A DNA stretch of 34,295 bases from CAITNM01 sp964446295 (GTDB lineage Bacteria; Pseudomonadota; Alphaproteobacteria; Paracaedibacterales; CAITNM01), in the NCBI GenBank assembly GCA_964446295.1, contig CAYUNR010000011.1, forward strand, positions 1 through 34,295. The letters run 5' to 3'. The notes under the pieces were generated by a model. The model did not search any database and was not told the DNA's origin. It saw only the letters and a list, made by a program, of their open reading frames with translations. The translations under genes and the position numbers were made by a program. Position 1 is the first letter of the stretch; the number at the start of each line of letters is the position of its first letter. Below are positions 16,710-24,365 of this stretch, in pieces.

Positions 16710-16866
16710 AATTAGGTACTGTGGATCTCAGATCAAGCTGGAATAACCAAGCAGCAACCCCATCTTATTAAAAATTTCATAAAATTCTTCTAAATTGCTA
16801 TAGAAATTCAAAAATCAAGCTGATACGCTTTTTGTATTGTGTTAATTTTTAGAGGAATTTATTTGC
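16710..16866. promoter_or_regulatory. Short intergenic region with a repeat-like 15-mer
   Basis: This 157-bp gap before the oxygenase gene holds ggatctcagatcaag at 16723-16737, a near copy of the 15-mer at 5401-5415. An AGAGGAA ribosome site lies just before the ATG at 16867. No terminator hairpin is evident. Confidence 0.35.
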
Positions 16867-17910
16867 ATGAAACAAAGATTTATACTTTTAGTATTGGGCA
16901 TGTTTGCGTTATCAACGCCAACAAGTTACGCAGCGGCTGGTTTTGCCACAGAAACTAGCGACGAAGCTCCTGCCACCGAAATAAAACTATTCTCTTATTC
17001 ATCGCTACAAGAATCAGCGTCTGAAATTGTTGCTGAATTTCACGAGAAGGGCTACATAGCAGTTGAAGGCGTTCCTGGGTTTGGTGATGCGTATCAACAA
17101 TTTTTAGCAACGGCTCGAATATTCGCAGATCTTTCAAAAGAAGAACAGGCAGTTTGCACTGGCGCAACTTACGCTGCACGCGGCTGGTCACGGGGCGTAG
17201 AAGTTTTCAATGGCAAAACAGATACGTACAAAGGCTCTTACTATGCAGCTGTGCCAGATGATTTAAGCAATGTCTGGCCAGATGAAAACCTCCCTAGACT
17301 TAGAAGCGCATACCAAAATGTTGCGACAATAGTATTGGAAGCTGGCAAGCAAATATTACCCCTTGTTGGTTTTACCCACGAAAATGTTAAAGGCTTAGGA
17401 CGGATGCTGCATTACAAATCTGTTGCTGGTGGTGAAGATGACGGCAACCCAAATTGGTGCGGAGATCACCGTGACCATGGAGTGTTTACGTGCCTATGCC
17501 CTGAAGCATTTTACAGAGATGGAGAAGTTGTAAGTAGACCAGCAAATAGCGGGCTTTACATTGAAGGTCGCCCTGTTGGGATACCACTTGAAGATGCCAT
17601 AAGCAGAAATGTTGTGTTTTTCCAAATGGGTGAAGTTATAGAGCTGATGACCAAAGGAGAAGTACGTGCAACAAATCATTTGGTAAAGAAAGCCACTGAT
17701 GGTTCTGAACGCTTTGCTTTGGCAGTATTTGTTGACCCAATTGATGAAGTAATTATTAACTTTGGTGGTTCTTCAGCTGAGATTATTGATAAATACAAAG
17801 ACCGCCTAAAAGCAGAGGAAATTGTTAGAGGTATCGTGACTTTCGATGCATGGAACGCAAGATCACTTGAAAAATATAATCCTCCTGCATTAGCACCTAC
17901 TACAGCTTAA
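16867..17910 (+). CDS. Exported 2-oxoglutarate/Fe(II)-dependent oxygenase
   Basis: 347 residues with signal peptide (1-22, ends SYAAA) and a good ribosome site. The fold is that of the isopenicillin N synthase-like dioxygenases: an N-terminal part with FHEKGYIAVEGVPG, then HRDHGVFTCL in which His201 and Asp203 are iron ligands. The distal His271 follows in RATNHLVKKA, and Arg282 in ERFALAVFVDP is placed to bind 2-oxoglutarate. All ligands are present, so it is probably an active enzyme; known members hydroxylate, desaturate or cyclise small molecules or amino acids. An export signal is unusual for this normally cytosolic enzyme family and suggests action on a host metabolite or protein (inference). 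A terminator follows at 17934. Confidence 0.85.
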   Translation: MKQRFILLVLGMFALSTPTSYAAAGFATETSDEAPATEIKLFSYSSLQESASEIVAEFHEKGYIAVEGVPGFGDAYQQFLATARIFADLSKEEQAVCTGATYAARGWSRGVEVFNGKTDTYKGSYYAAVPDDLSNVWPDENLPRLRSAYQNVATIVLEAGKQILPLVGFTHENVKGLGRMLHYKSVAGGEDDGNPNWCGDHRDHGVFTCLCPEAFYRDGEVVSRPANSGLYIEGRPVGIPLEDAISRNVVFFQMGEVIELMTKGEVRATNHLVKKATDGSERFALAVFVDPIDEVIINFGGSSAEIIDKYKDRLKAEEIVRGIVTFDAWNARSLEKYNPPALAPTTA

Positions 17911-17933
17911 TAGGTTATAGACGCTGGAAAACA

Positions 17934-17967
17934 ACCCCCAAGGTATAACAACCCTGGGGGATTTTTA
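17934..17967 (+). terminator. Terminator of the oxygenase gene
   Basis: A stem of cccccaagg (17935-17943) with ccctggggg (17952-17960), one mismatch, loop of 8 nt, is followed by ATTTTT. Confidence 0.8.
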
Positions 17968-18090
17968 TTACTTTATTGTTAGTGCTTTCGAAAAATTTTC
18001 AAACATATTTTATATTTAATAAACATTACACTTGAAATCATCATATCGAAATATTACATATACTTCAGGCAATCTTAAAACCTTACAATC

Positions 18091-18816
18091 ATGAAAAAAA
18101 TCTTCATACTATTATTATTGAAATTCAATTTTATACTATTTGGAACAGAGACATCGGACCTTGTTCAAGAGCAATGCCTTACTAGGCTTATACCTCAAGC
18201 CGTTTTTGATGAAATAACAGCAACAAGAATTGTTGATGGCGCAAGTGAAGATTTTCCTATACTTCAAAGGGATTGCGTAGAAAATCTTGTTAGAAACTTT
18301 TTAAATATGGCTTTTTTATTCCCAAATGGTGAGTTTAGGCCTGGGGCAGAAGAAAAACTATCAAGCACGCACGATAAGCTACGCGCATACTACACAGAAC
18401 ATACTCCTGCAGAACGTATTTCTAATGATCCTGAAATGGGAAGAAAGTGGTTAGAAACAACAATTGGTTTTATTGGCGTAGAGTACGCACAAGCAAATAG
18501 GGAAATTAGATCAGGAATCGACAATATTCTAGCGCTTATGGAAGGATTCGTCCCATATCTTAGAAATGGAGGATCAATACCAGGAAAATCAGCCAATCAA
18601 TACAGAGCTTATAAATTGAATAAGATGTGCAAATGGTTGAGCACTGAGACAATAAATATTAGGTTCAACCCGGAAAGCATACAAAATAATCATGAAGATG
18701 CAAAAATAACCTTTACTTTAAAAGAAGCAGGAAGAAAAAAACAAAAAGAATCAGTCACTTTGCATATTGGCAAGAGGCATGTTTGTATTCGGCATAGAGA
18801 TCAATTGTCAGCTTGA
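18091..18816 (+). CDS. Exported protein of a Cys-x-Glu / VRNFLN family, short member
   Basis: 241 residues; N-terminal signal (hydrophobic 4-17). The landmark is RDCVENLVRNFLNMAFLFPNG (60-80, quoted residues D61, C62, E64, R68, N69, F70). Its counterpart is in the next gene. The C-terminus has VTLHIGKRHVCIRH with His225 and His230. The paralogue shares C-x-E-x-x-V-R-N-F-L-N and a terminal TLHxGxxHxxI, so a Cys near the middle and a His near the end are both conserved; a Cys-His hydrolase is possible but unproven. Between them lies a helical region (RKWLETTIGFIGVEYAQAN) alignable with the paralogue (QTWNNLLISIGVNCTESN). I do not know a named family. A perfect 10-bp terminator separates it from the longer paralogue. 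Confidence 0.7.
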   Translation: MKKIFILLLLKFNFILFGTETSDLVQEQCLTRLIPQAVFDEITATRIVDGASEDFPILQRDCVENLVRNFLNMAFLFPNGEFRPGAEEKLSSTHDKLRAYYTEHTPAERISNDPEMGRKWLETTIGFIGVEYAQANREIRSGIDNILALMEGFVPYLRNGGSIPGKSANQYRAYKLNKMCKWLSTETINIRFNPESIQNNHEDAKITFTLKEAGRKKQKESVTLHIGKRHVCIRHRDQLSA

Positions 18817-18858
18817 TTTTTAGCTTGCTCATTTTTTAACAAATTTTTTGTCAAATGA

Positions 18859-18890
18859 AAAACCACGGGGGTTACTCCGTGGTTTTACGA
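18859..18890 (+). terminator. Terminator between the two paralogues
   Basis: A perfect 10-bp stem (aaaaccacgg at 18859-18868, ccgtggtttt at 18877-18886) with an 8-nt loop, ending in TTTT. Confidence 0.85.
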
Positions 18891-18964
18891 TAAGGGCTAA
18901 ATATTAACTGACTTTTAATATTTTGGTGCAATTATTAGAGAAAAATACATAGCTAGTTTTTTAA

Positions 18965-20461
18965 ATGAAAAAAATAGTATTAGTTTTTATATGTACATTT
19001 ATCGCTTGTTTATCAGCGACTCCTAATCTACAAAAATCAGACCTGGCAGGAATACTAGTACGGTGCGCTAAAAAAAATCTTTCTTATATTCATGCCATAG
19101 ATTTATTACATAATGGCACTATAAAGAAAATTAGAACAGAAGCCCCTAACGCAGTATTGTTAACGTACATCAAAACAAGTTCTAGTTCTGCTGAACTAAC
19201 AGCAAGCGAAGAGGTATCTCATACAACTGCAGCTAGATCTGATTCTCCTGACTCTTCAATGACATTTTCAACTGAAAGTCACATAACTGATAATCCAGAA
19301 ATTTTCCCTCAAGAAACTGCTTTATTGCCCGAATTCCTTAGAAAGAATTTAGAAGACAGGACAAAAAAAAATCAAGAAAGAATAATCACATACTTTCCCC
19401 AAACTGCTATTGCTAAACTGACGGCCTTCCTTTTTCCAATGCACAATGGCCAATTTAGGGCGAACGATTTTACTAGCTGTTTTTTAGGAACCCCATATGG
19501 TCCTGCATTAATAAAAGCAATTGTAAATATTTTGACGAGTGCCACACTAACACACACTAATCAAACTGAGCAAATAGAAACACAAAAGAAGATAATAGTA
19601 GATAAAATTAAGAGCACTTCTAAGGCAGACCGAAAAGGATTGAAGATTGATAAAGCACAAGCAGATATTGATGAATTTTTAAAAACATTAATAGATTTAA
19701 TAGATGAAAGTCCAGACAAAGACCTGCCAATACAAATTTTAATGAGCTATCTTTGGGAAAAATCCGAGACCTATGATGAAGCTATAGACGGTTTGAATAT
19801 TTATTCAAGCACCGCCACTGCAGCACATACAGAAGCACACAGACAAGAGGAATTAAGGATTATTGATGAATTAAAGGATTCTGACCCTGCCAAGATATTC
19901 CCTACATTAATGGATAAAGTCGTGCTTAATACTGGAAAACCTCACGGTGATTGCGCAGAAGTTACTGTTAGAAATTTCTTAAATTTAGCTATTCTTAATC
20001 CAAATGGTAGTGTTAAAGGTGAGTTTCATGAGCTTGTGCGTACTTCTGCACTTTTAAGTCAATTATATAGCCTGACAGATCATAGCTCCAACCTAATAAA
20101 TGACGAACAAAAAGCACAAACATGGAATAATTTATTAATATCAATAGGTGTGAACTGTACCGAATCGAATCCTAGCACAGAGATGAAGGCGGGATTTAAA
20201 AACTTTATTAATGTTTTAAATTTTCTTTTAAAATTATCCCCAATCCCAGCATCAAATCTATGCACCCAATTTCAAGCAATTTGCCAAAAACTTTCCATGG
20301 GCCAAACTATTATGTGGCGAAGAAAATCAGAAGCTAGTGGTCAATGGCGCACAACTGATATATCAAATTATGATGAAATAATATTCGGAATTGAAAAAGA
20401 CGGAAAAAGTCCCAAAACTTTTACACTTCATCAAGGCTGCGGACATGCTTTTATTGCATAA
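18965..20461 (+). CDS. Exported protein of the Cys-x-Glu / VRNFLN family, long member
   Basis: 498 residues; signal peptide 1-18 (IACLSATP). The C-terminal half (about 310-498) aligns with the whole 241-residue neighbour: GDCAEVTVRNFLNLAILNP (328-346; Cys330, Glu332, Arg336, Asn337) and the final FTLHQGCGHAFIA (His489, His494). A Ser/Thr-rich linker (70-110) precedes a middle region (125-260). There AKLTAFLFPMHNGQFRANDF resembles the FLNMAFLFPNGEFRPG part of the short member but lacks the Cys-x-Glu, so it may be a decayed first copy of the same domain. Enzyme activity is only suggested by the conserved Cys and His. The 3' end converges on the FMN reductase gene with a gap of about 50 bp. Confidence 0.7.
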   Translation: MKKIVLVFICTFIACLSATPNLQKSDLAGILVRCAKKNLSYIHAIDLLHNGTIKKIRTEAPNAVLLTYIKTSSSSAELTASEEVSHTTAARSDSPDSSMTFSTESHITDNPEIFPQETALLPEFLRKNLEDRTKKNQERIITYFPQTAIAKLTAFLFPMHNGQFRANDFTSCFLGTPYGPALIKAIVNILTSATLTHTNQTEQIETQKKIIVDKIKSTSKADRKGLKIDKAQADIDEFLKTLIDLIDESPDKDLPIQILMSYLWEKSETYDEAIDGLNIYSSTATAAHTEAHRQEELRIIDELKDSDPAKIFPTLMDKVVLNTGKPHGDCAEVTVRNFLNLAILNPNGSVKGEFHELVRTSALLSQLYSLTDHSSNLINDEQKAQTWNNLLISIGVNCTESNPSTEMKAGFKNFINVLNFLLKLSPIPASNLCTQFQAICQKLSMGQTIMWRRKSEASGQWRTTDISNYDEIIFGIEKDGKSPKTFTLHQGCGHAFIA

Positions 20462-20513
20462 AGATTTTACTCAGTTAGTTGTTTTTGCAAGCACCGCCAT
20501 GTATCTAAAAAAT

Positions 20514-21059
20514 TCATTTACTCGCAAAAGCTTTTGCAAACTCACTAAAACCATCTAACGTCGCCACAAAACGTTTTTGATCATCTGGATTTACAAACCC
20601 TTTATCATCAAACGCTTGAAAAGACCCGCCAAGGCTGAACATTTCAGGAAATACATAATTCCCTAACCCTTCCAAAGGAACGCGCGTGTGCCAAAGCCCG
20701 CGAATACCAGCAATTGGACCAGGACTTGCTGCCATAAGCAGAATTGGCTTTTGTTTAAGTGGCATGTGCCGAACCCGTGAAACCCAGTCAATAACGTTTT
20801 TCAACACGCCAGAAATAGAATAATTGTATTCTGGTGATGCAATAATTAATGCTTGAGCCTGGTCAATACATTTGGCCAGTTTTTGAACATTATCTGGGAT
20901 TCCAACCGCTTCAATGTCACCGCTATATAAGGGAATAGAAAGATTATTTAAATTTGCAATATCTGAAACAGGGGAGTTAAGGTGCTGTGCTGCCATATGA
21001 AGTAACTTAGTGTTTAACGAATCTTTTCTTAAGGAGCCTGATAGAAAAAAATATTTCAT
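20514..21059 (-). CDS. NADPH-dependent FMN reductase (flavodoxin-like)
   Basis: 181 residues from ATG at 21059; a TTG three codons earlier is possible but less likely. FFLSGSLRKDSLNTKLL (residues 4-20) is the phosphate-binding loop for FMN. SPEYNYSISGVLKNVIDWVS is the second signature of the NADPH-dependent FMN reductase family, which includes chromate and quinone reductases. Length is normal. Likely role: cytosolic two-electron reduction of flavin or quinones, protective against redox stress. The gene is convergent with the exported protein ending at 20461 and divergent from fliX across about 107 bp. Confidence 0.9.
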   Translation of the reverse strand: MKYFFLSGSLRKDSLNTKLLHMAAQHLNSPVSDIANLNNLSIPLYSGDIEAVGIPDNVQKLAKCIDQAQALIIASPEYNYSISGVLKNVIDWVSRVRHMPLKQKPILLMAASPGPIAGIRGLWHTRVPLEGLGNYVFPEMFSLGGSFQAFDDKGFVNPDDQKRFVATLDGFSEFAKAFASK

Positions 21060-21166
21060 AATGTTCAAGTAAAATTAAGACTATAAGCCAGTCTAACCAA
21101 AATTATAGTTTTGCAAAACACCTAAATACCAGTTAGAATAATAATATTCCTTTATAAAAGCATTAT

Positions 21167-21577
21167 ATGGATATATCTAAAATCTCAACTCACAGTGTTA
21201 AAAACACGAAAAAACTTGGAAAAATTTCAAGTGGTGAGGGGAATTTTTCGCTTGAAGAAACCGCTGAAATTATTAAATCAGCAGCACCTTCCGAGATTAA
21301 ATTTAGTTCAATTGATGCTTTATTCTTAAATTTAGACCTACGTCGCAAAGGGCAAAGACAAGCAGTTGAAAAAAGTGAAAAACTTTTAGAACAGCTTGAT
21401 GATTTGCGCCTTAGCATTATTACAGGAAGCATTCCCAGAAATACGTTGCAAAATTTATCATCTATATTACAAGATAAAATTGAAACTGTTGCTGATGAAC
21501 GTTTGCGCAACATTCTTTTGGAAATTGAAACACGCGCTAAGGTTGAATTAGCAAAATTGGAAAAAATGGGTCAGTAA
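21167..21577 (+). CDS. fliX: Flagellar assembly regulator FliX
   Basis: 136 residues. The N-terminus is low-complexity and unconserved. The C-terminal core contains DALFLNLDLRRKGQRQAVEK, the helix LLEQLDDLRLSIITGSIPRN and the closing IETRAKVELAKLEKMG, matching the alphaproteobacterial FliX pattern in which V-E-L-A-K-L-E ends the protein. In Caulobacter FliX couples basal-body assembly to FlbD and late flagellar gene expression. There are no flagellar genes around it here, so the flagellar operons would be elsewhere in the genome, or it is a leftover. Its presence is also the best single taxonomic marker in the window. Confidence 0.85.
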   Translation: MDISKISTHSVKNTKKLGKISSGEGNFSLEETAEIIKSAAPSEIKFSSIDALFLNLDLRRKGQRQAVEKSEKLLEQLDDLRLSIITGSIPRNTLQNLSSILQDKIETVADERLRNILLEIETRAKVELAKLEKMGQ

Positions 21578-21626
21578 TAAAGTAAAAACATCTATCAGAT
21601 TTTTACCTTTTCTGTTACTTAAGAAA

Positions 21627-21672
21627 TCAAAAAACCCCCCTCAAAAATATGAAGGAGGTTTTATGATATTTG
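21627..21672 (+). terminator. Probable fliX terminator
   Basis: AAAAAACCCCCCTC pairs imperfectly with GGAGGTTTTAT across an A-rich loop, about 60 bp after the fliX stop codon. Confidence 0.45.
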
Positions 21673-21957
21673 GAGATTTTTATGAAAACGTTTAGGCACA
21701 CCTAAACCATAAACACAAACACAAACAATTAGCTAATATTCGTGCTTACTGTATTTTATTGTACCTGAAATTTTTACTTTTTCAAGCAATTTGCAAGTTA
21801 TATAAGAAGTTTTTCTTGCATTCTTCTTTTGGTTTACACCAAAATAAAAAATCATTTAAATTATGTATTTATTAATTAATTTTATAAATAATACATATTG
21901 TTTATTTATATTTAAATATTGAATGTTAATCATTCACCCCTTAAACATTGCAATGAA
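21673..21957. other. AT-rich intergenic region, upstream control of exported gene
   Basis: I see no gene here. The sequence is very AT-rich with several TTAAT runs and presumably holds the promoter of the exported protein starting at 21958. An in-frame TTG at 21919 lies within it but is unlikely to be the start. Confidence 0.4.
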
Positions 21958-22527
21958 ATGATAAAATTAAAAAGTTTAATAATAGCAGGTTTTTTAATAA
22001 CCCTAGCTGCAGCAAAAGGATTTGCCGCAGCTAATTTTCCTATAGAAGAAGCACCTGCCCCTGGCTATTTTAATATCATTGTAGCCAAGCTAAGTGTTGT
22101 GGACCCTATACAAGATGCTGTGCTCCCTATATTAAGAGCGTGCAGAACCTTAGCAAAACCACTAAAAGCTATTTTATTAGAATCGGAAGAAACAGCGATT
22201 ATACATGGAGTGGAAGTAACCTATCGGGTTGCCGGATTTCTTCCGTTTTATACACATTTCTATTGTACAGGAGCTCGTTTAACAATCGAAATTTTGGCAG
22301 ACATACTATACAGCCATAGGGATTGTAAAAAGCATCGATGCAATGCTCTTGATGAACATCACCTAATACGTATGGCAAAATTCAGAGAAAACACAGGACG
22401 TTTTTTAACAAGGTCACAAGAATTATTTGAAAATGAAGTGCTGCTTAGACAAAGGTCAATGATACAGTGGACTGAAATGGCATTAGATGGCTCAATAATC
22501 TTTCTAGAATCACTATACGAAGAATAG
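21958..22527 (+). CDS. Small exported protein of unknown function
   Basis: 189 residues from the ATG at 21958, chosen because the signal peptide (MIKLKSLIIAGFLITLAAAKGFAAA) starts exactly there; starting at the upstream TTG would place 13 polar residues before it. The mature part has paired basic and Cys residues (SHRDCKKHRCNALDEHH) near residue 125-140, and helices such as RFLTRSQELFENEVLLRQ. The cluster of Cys and His could bind a metal, but no known motif is matched. It precedes mutT on the same strand by 75 bp. Confidence 0.6.
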   Translation: MIKLKSLIIAGFLITLAAAKGFAAANFPIEEAPAPGYFNIIVAKLSVVDPIQDAVLPILRACRTLAKPLKAILLESEETAIIHGVEVTYRVAGFLPFYTHFYCTGARLTIEILADILYSHRDCKKHRCNALDEHHLIRMAKFRENTGRFLTRSQELFENEVLLRQRSMIQWTEMALDGSIIFLESLYEE

Positions 22528-22602
22528 TAAACGAATTCGTCTTGTCTAACTCGTGTTGAAAATGTAGGCTCATTGAGATTTGGTCAATACAAAGTAAGAT
22601 GC

Positions 22603-23022
22603 ATGCCCCTAAAAGTTCCTTCGGTATTATGCTGCGCTGCCATTTTGCAAAAAGCAGATGGTAGGGTATTGCTTGTACAGCGCCCGTTGCATAAATCGAT
22701 GGGTGGCATGTGGGAATTTCCTGGTGGTAAAGTTGAAGCTTTTGAAACTCCGCAAGAAACTATTGTGCGTGAACTGTTTGAAGAAATTGATATAAATGTG
22801 TCGATTGATGACATTGAACCTTTCACTTTTGTTTCTCATACTTACGAGCATTTTCACTTAAATATGTTTGCCTATTTGTGCAAAAAATGGACAGGCAAAG
22901 TTGCCCTTAAGGAAGGGCAGCCAGATTGCGTTTGGGTATTGCCCCATGATTTGGAAAATTATCTAGTGCCATCGGCAGATGAACCAATCATTAAGCGTTT
23001 GATGAGTGAGTTATCAATCTGA
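22603..23022 (+). CDS. mutT: MutT-type Nudix hydrolase (8-oxo-dGTP diphosphatase)
   Basis: 139 residues from ATG at 22603; an in-frame TTG at 22573 would extend it by ten residues but lacks homology to the family start. The Nudix box reads GGKVEAFETPQETIVRELFE followed by EIDI, fitting G-x5-E-x7-R-E-U-x-E-E-x-G-U except that the final Gly is Asp. The neighbouring GGMWEFPGGK and the FTFVSHTYEHFHLNMFAY segment agree with MutT. Known role: removal of 8-oxo-dGTP from the nucleotide pool to prevent A-to-C transversions. No obvious terminator follows. Confidence 0.9.
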   Translation: MPLKVPSVLCCAAILQKADGRVLLVQRPLHKSMGGMWEFPGGKVEAFETPQETIVRELFEEIDINVSIDDIEPFTFVSHTYEHFHLNMFAYLCKKWTGKVALKEGQPDCVWVLPHDLENYLVPSADEPIIKRLMSELSI

Positions 23023-23122
23023 CATTATCTACTGGATCCCCACGGCCTAAAGGGCTCACTATGCCTAATGTAAAAAGTATTTTCTTTATTTTAATAACAA
23101 AATATTGTACACAAAGGAATTA
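23023..23122. promoter_or_regulatory. Intergenic region with possible palindrome fragment and RBS
   Basis: ctggatccccacggcctaaa near 23031-23050 recalls the start of palindromic repeats common in intracellular Alphaproteobacteria; only one arm is visible. An AAAGGA ribosome site at 23114-23119 decides the start of the next gene at 23123 rather than the TTG at 23105. Confidence 0.35.
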
Positions 23123-24124
23123 ATGTTTAATAAAAATTTAAAAATGCGCATATATACCTTTATATTAAATATCTTTTTAGTGTTGACAGCATCAAAATCA
23201 TACGGTGCAGCCGGATCTGCTTTTGCACAGGAGCCAGAGATAGAACACACGACTAATGCATTTTCCATAGAAGAATACGATAGAATAAAAGGCGAATCAG
23301 AAGCAGCTGGAGAAAAGGGAATACCTTATAGTGGGTATTATATGCTACCAGTATTATGCCCTGATGCATCAACTTCTAGGGTGTTTATTAAACGTTCTTT
23401 CGAAACGTACGCAACTGAGTGTGCAACAGACAGCAGGCCAACACGTTTAATTATTGGCTGCGGACATTGTCGCACCAACGATGGCATGAATGACAGCTGT
23501 TCACACAGCAGTGACTATTTCACTATCAACATATGCAAAGAAGTAGAGCCTGATATTCTGGGAGATGTATTTCGTACAGAAGCCCAAGCTTTTCAGCCAA
23601 ACAGTTGGGACTTTATTCTATTCGAAAATTGCTTTGATTCGTTTCGTAATGAACAGTTGAGCATGATTGCAAATAGCTTACGTCCAAATGGTGCTTGGAT
23701 AATTGGTTGTAATTTACATCGTTTTCCTTCTGTGATCACTATAGCTGGTGAATCTTTTGAAGGTGGCGCTAGCTTAACTGATTTCCCTAATCATAAAGAT
23801 CTTATGATACAAACCATCTTTACTAAATCTGAGAAAATGGTGGATGAAGACACCGTTTCATTTACTAATCATGCTGATGTGCAAACAACAGTGAATAGCT
23901 ATTTTACAGCACACGGATTTAAGAGTGCCGAAATAAGAACATTACCAGCATTTTTTCTACCTGCAATGTCACCTGTTTCTTTTCTAACTGGAAAAATTGT
24001 GGACTTAAGCAGAGACGCCCCTATATATGGTGAAGGCATTAATGAGCGTGCAGGAGCAGAATTATTAAACATCATGAACACCCCAGAAAATATGCATGAA
24101 TTTGCTATTATCGTGAGAAAATAA
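23123..24124 (+). CDS. Exported methyltransferase-like protein, divergent
   Basis: 333 residues from the ATG at 23123. The signal is long (MFNKNLKMRIYTFILNIFLVLTASKSYGAA) with cleavage near SYGAA. The core resembles a class I methyltransferase: RLIIGCGHC in place of motif I, SDYFTINICKEVEPDILGDV as strand 2 region, then WDFILFENCFDSF and LRPNGAWIIGC as the motif IV and strand 5 regions. Motif I lacks the usual second Gly-x-Gly and the post-I acidic residue is unclear, so SAM binding is uncertain. It differs strongly from the 525-1709 enzyme, so the two are not recent duplicates. The C-terminal 100 residues are unassigned. Confidence 0.68.
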   Translation: MFNKNLKMRIYTFILNIFLVLTASKSYGAAGSAFAQEPEIEHTTNAFSIEEYDRIKGESEAAGEKGIPYSGYYMLPVLCPDASTSRVFIKRSFETYATECATDSRPTRLIIGCGHCRTNDGMNDSCSHSSDYFTINICKEVEPDILGDVFRTEAQAFQPNSWDFILFENCFDSFRNEQLSMIANSLRPNGAWIIGCNLHRFPSVITIAGESFEGGASLTDFPNHKDLMIQTIFTKSEKMVDEDTVSFTNHADVQTTVNSYFTAHGFKSAEIRTLPAFFLPAMSPVSFLTGKIVDLSRDAPIYGEGINERAGAELLNIMNTPENMHEFAIIVRK

Positions 24125-24136
24125 AAATCATCCGAC

Positions 24137-24170
24137 AAAGGGGGCGCAATACAAGACGCCTCCTTTTAAA
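24137..24170 (+). terminator. Terminator of the methyltransferase-like gene
   Basis: A stem of aaagggggcg (24137-24146) with cgcctccttt (24157-24166), one G-T pair, loop of 10 nt, ending in TTTT. Confidence 0.8.
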
Positions 24171-24317
24171 TTATCAAATCCAATCGCTGTTATATTTCGT
24201 AAAATATAATAATACAGAAATATAAAAATACTATGATATTCTTTAATATAGTATAGTTTGTGTATTCACTATATTAATTTTTGTTTGTTTACTGTAGTGC
24301 AACACAAAAACTTCCGA

Positions 24318-24345
24318 CTTAATTCAAGACAAATCTTGAATTAAG
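24318..24345 (+). promoter_or_regulatory. Perfect 12-bp hairpin in leader of next gene
   Basis: cttaattcaaga (24318-24329) and tcttgaattaag (24334-24345) form a perfect inverted repeat with loop CAAA, about 20 bp upstream of the start and just before the GGAGG ribosome site. There is no U tract after it, so a terminator is unlikely; an operator or mRNA-stabilising hairpin is possible. Confidence 0.5.
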
Positions 24346-24365
24346 AACAACGTGGAGGAAATTGC

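Noticed and set aside
5401..16737. Near-identical 15-mers at 5401 and 16723 as a functional repeat pair
   Set aside because: Fifteen bases with one mismatch in AT-rich DNA are too short to separate from chance or degraded repeats; mentioned only in the intergenic entries.
20523..20536. Palindrome gcaaaagcttttgc as a possible terminator between convergent genes
   Set aside because: It lies inside the FMN reductase coding region and has no adjacent U tract.
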